Below are positions 13,300 through 14,813 of a DNA stretch of 14,813 nucleotides, one piece after another. The DNA comes from Acidobacteriaceae bacterium. Lineage in GTDB: Bacteria > Acidobacteriota > Terriglobia > Terriglobales > Acidobacteriaceae. Each line of letters begins with the position of its first letter. The first letter of the stretch is position 1. A model generated the notes under the pieces. That model saw only the letters and a list, made by a program, of their open reading frames with translations, was not told the origin of the DNA and did no database searches. The stretch is taken from positions 1-14,813 of the forward strand of contig WQYS01000020.1 of the NCBI GenBank assembly GCA_009781125.1, read 5' to 3'. The position numbers and the translations under genes were made by a program.

Positions 13300-14813
13300 A
13301 TGTCGGCTTTCGTCTCTCGTTTTTCTCGCGCCCAACGGCTCTTGCTCTGGGCGAGTATGGTACTCATCCTGGCCTCGCTCACCGGAGCGGCGGCGCAGGC
13401 GCAGTCTCTTGTAGGAACGATCAATGTGGGGGGATCGCTTGGCGCGGTTGCGGCGAACCCTGTGACCAACAAAATCTACGTCCTTGGTGGAGGCGTCAAC
13501 AAGGTAGCCGTGATCGATGGGGCAACCAACGAATACACGCAGGTGGGCGTGGGTACCACACCTCTCGCGTTAGCGGTAAACCCTGTGACCAACAAGGTCT
13601 ACGTCGCAAACTCTGGCAGCAATGATGTAACCGTAATCGATGGCGCGACCGATACCGTTACCAAGACGGTGCCGGTGCAGGGCTATCCCAATGGAGTATC
13701 CGTGAACCCGGTGACCAACAGGATATACATCTGTAACGGCAACGGCGGTTCGGTATCCGTGATCGACGGGTCGTCCGATACAGTTACCAACACGGTGCCA
13801 AATGTGAACGCTTCCAGGGCCATAGCGGTGAACGCCGTGACCAACAAGGTCTATGTCCTTGCCACCACCGGGCTTGGTACGGGCAACGATACGGTATACG
13901 TGATCGACGGCGCGAGTAATACGGTTTCCAGGACGGTGACGGTGGGCGTCTATGCTTATTCAATCGGAGTGAACCCCGTCAGCAATAAGGTCTACGTTGC
14001 AAGTTACCTTGGCAAATCGGTGACTGTGATCGATGGATCGAACGACACCATTAAGACCACGATACCGTTTAGCAGCAATCCTTCGTGGGTAGCTGTGAAC
14101 GCCGTGACCAACAAGGCCTACGTCGTATGCAGCGGTGCCAGCGGTTCGGTCTCCGTAATCAGCGGGACAAGCGATGCGGTTACGGCGACCGTGCCGGTAA
14201 CGGGAACCTTTACTGCGGCAGTGGCGGACACTGTAACCAACAGGGTCTATTTCGCAGGCACCAATTCGCTGACCGCAATTGATGGAGCTACCGATACCCT
14301 TGCCACAACGCTGTCGTCGGTGTCGTCGGGCAACCCCGGAGCGCTTGCCGTGAACCCCGTAACCCACAGGGTCTACTCCACAAACAGCAGTACCGGCGCA
14401 GTATACGTGATTGATGGCGCGATCAATGCCACCACGAACGTGGGTGCGGGAACGGGTCCTATTGGGTTGGCAGTGAACCCCGTGACCAACAAGGTCTACG
14501 TCGCAAATCAGACCGGCGGTAATGTAACTGTGATCGATGGGATAACCAATGCCACTATCGCTACCGTGGGTGCGGGAACGAATCCCACAGAGGTAGCGGT
14601 GAATCCGGTGACCAACAAGGTCTACATTACAAATCAGGGCAGCAACAATATAACCGTGATCGATGGGGCTGCCAATACCACCGTGAACGTTGATGTGGGG
14701 TCTATTCCTTCCTGGGTAACGGTGAACCCGGCTACCAACAAAGTCTACGTCTCAAACCTAAACAGCAGCAATGTAACCGTGATCGATGGGGCGACCAATG
14801 CCGCCATTGCTAC
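13300..14813 (+). CDS. Exported YVTN/YncE-type beta-propeller protein, 5' part
   Basis: The gene runs off the window, with 504 codons visible and no stop. The start is ATG 13300 with GAGGAGG at 13289-13295. A signal peptide ends near A-A-A-Q-A (about residue 34). After it come eleven repeats of about 42 residues with the form A-V-N-P-V-T-N-K-V-Y-V-A-N...V-T-V-I-D-G-A-T-N, the YVTN (surface-layer type) propeller signature; the count exceeds one propeller of seven blades. Homologues are periplasmic or surface proteins, often of unknown role. The codons are as GC-rich as the neighbours. Likely part of the same envelope gene group as the two proteins before it; Ig-like domains may follow beyond the window. 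A TonB-plug-like or enzyme domain cannot be excluded. Confidence 0.9.
   Translation, partial: MSAFVSRFSRAQRLLLWASMVLILASLTGAAAQAQSLVGTINVGGSLGAVAANPVTNKIYVLGGGVNKVAVIDGATNEYTQVGVGTTPLALAVNPVTNKVYVANSGSNDVTVIDGATDTVTKTVPVQGYPNGVSVNPVTNRIYICNGNGGSVSVIDGSSDTVTNTVPNVNASRAIAVNAVTNKVYVLATTGLGTGNDTVYVIDGASNTVSRTVTVGVYAYSIGVNPVSNKVYVASYLGKSVTVIDGSNDTIKTTIPFSSNPSWVAVNAVTNKAYVVCSGASGSVSVISGTSDAVTATVPVTGTFTAAVADTVTNRVYFAGTNSLTAIDGATDTLATTLSSVSSGNPGALAVNPVTHRVYSTNSSTGAVYVIDGAINATTNVGAGTGPIGLAVNPVTNKVYVANQTGGNVTVIDGITNATIATVGAGTNPTEVAVNPVTNKVYITNQGSNNITVIDGAANTTVNVDVGSIPSWVTVNPATNKVYVSNLNSSNVTVIDGATNAAIA

Overview
The window joins two unlike parts. Positions 1 to about 6200 look like conjugative-plasmid or integrative-element backbone: the end of a MobF relaxase, two related small proteins of unknown function, a single-stranded DNA-binding protein, a RelE-type toxin-antitoxin pair on the minus strand, and a long ParB-domain protein with no ParA partner in view. 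Positions 6383 to 14813 hold a PAS/AraC regulator followed by three exported proteins: a 1728-residue protein with beta-propeller and Ig-like domains, a small outer-membrane beta-barrel and a YVTN beta-propeller that runs off the end. Large NHL/Ig-like secreted proteins ending in a membrane hairpin with a Cys-Gly-Gly-Gly motif suggest an acidobacterium (Terriglobia, soil type). This is judged from protein style only, not from a database match.

Layout of part one. The relaxase end (1-576), the 208-residue protein (616-1242) and the 257-residue protein (1288-2061) are closely spaced on the plus strand. All three end in nearly the same C-terminal tail (A-x-A-V-E-Q-x-x-G-Y-G-F-G-M), although the two small proteins have nothing else in common with the relaxase. 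A shared tail on a relaxase and its neighbours suggests a common recognition signal, perhaps for export through the conjugative type IV secretion channel. A 700-base gene-poor stretch then leads to ssb (2764-3159), and a 22-bp perfect inverted repeat brackets this stretch plus ssb. The minus-strand RelE/XRE pair (3350-4016) has a clear palindromic operator. A 480-base structured leader precedes the parB-like gene (4529-6139).

The strongest unexplained signal is in the two leaders. Upstream of ssb, 2536-2574 can pair with 2698-2753 over about 33 base pairs, and the pairing includes the ssb ribosome binding site. Upstream of parB, 4283-4311 pairs with 4394-4416 (12 + 10 perfect base pairs), with a TTGACT box in the stem and a partly mismatched AT-rich region at its base. 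In F-type plasmids, ssb and parB-like genes of the leading region are driven by folded single-stranded promoters (Frpo/ssi). The gene content and these folds suggest an equivalent arrangement here. That is inference.

Layout of part two. The AraC-type gene ends at a good terminator. It is followed by two 21-bp tandem direct repeats 78-119 bases ahead of the 1728-residue protein gene, a geometry that suits an AraC-family operator. The giant protein carries two propellers, anchor-type and Ig-like domains and five near-identical tandem modules. It and the two genes after it appear to be surface or envelope proteins.
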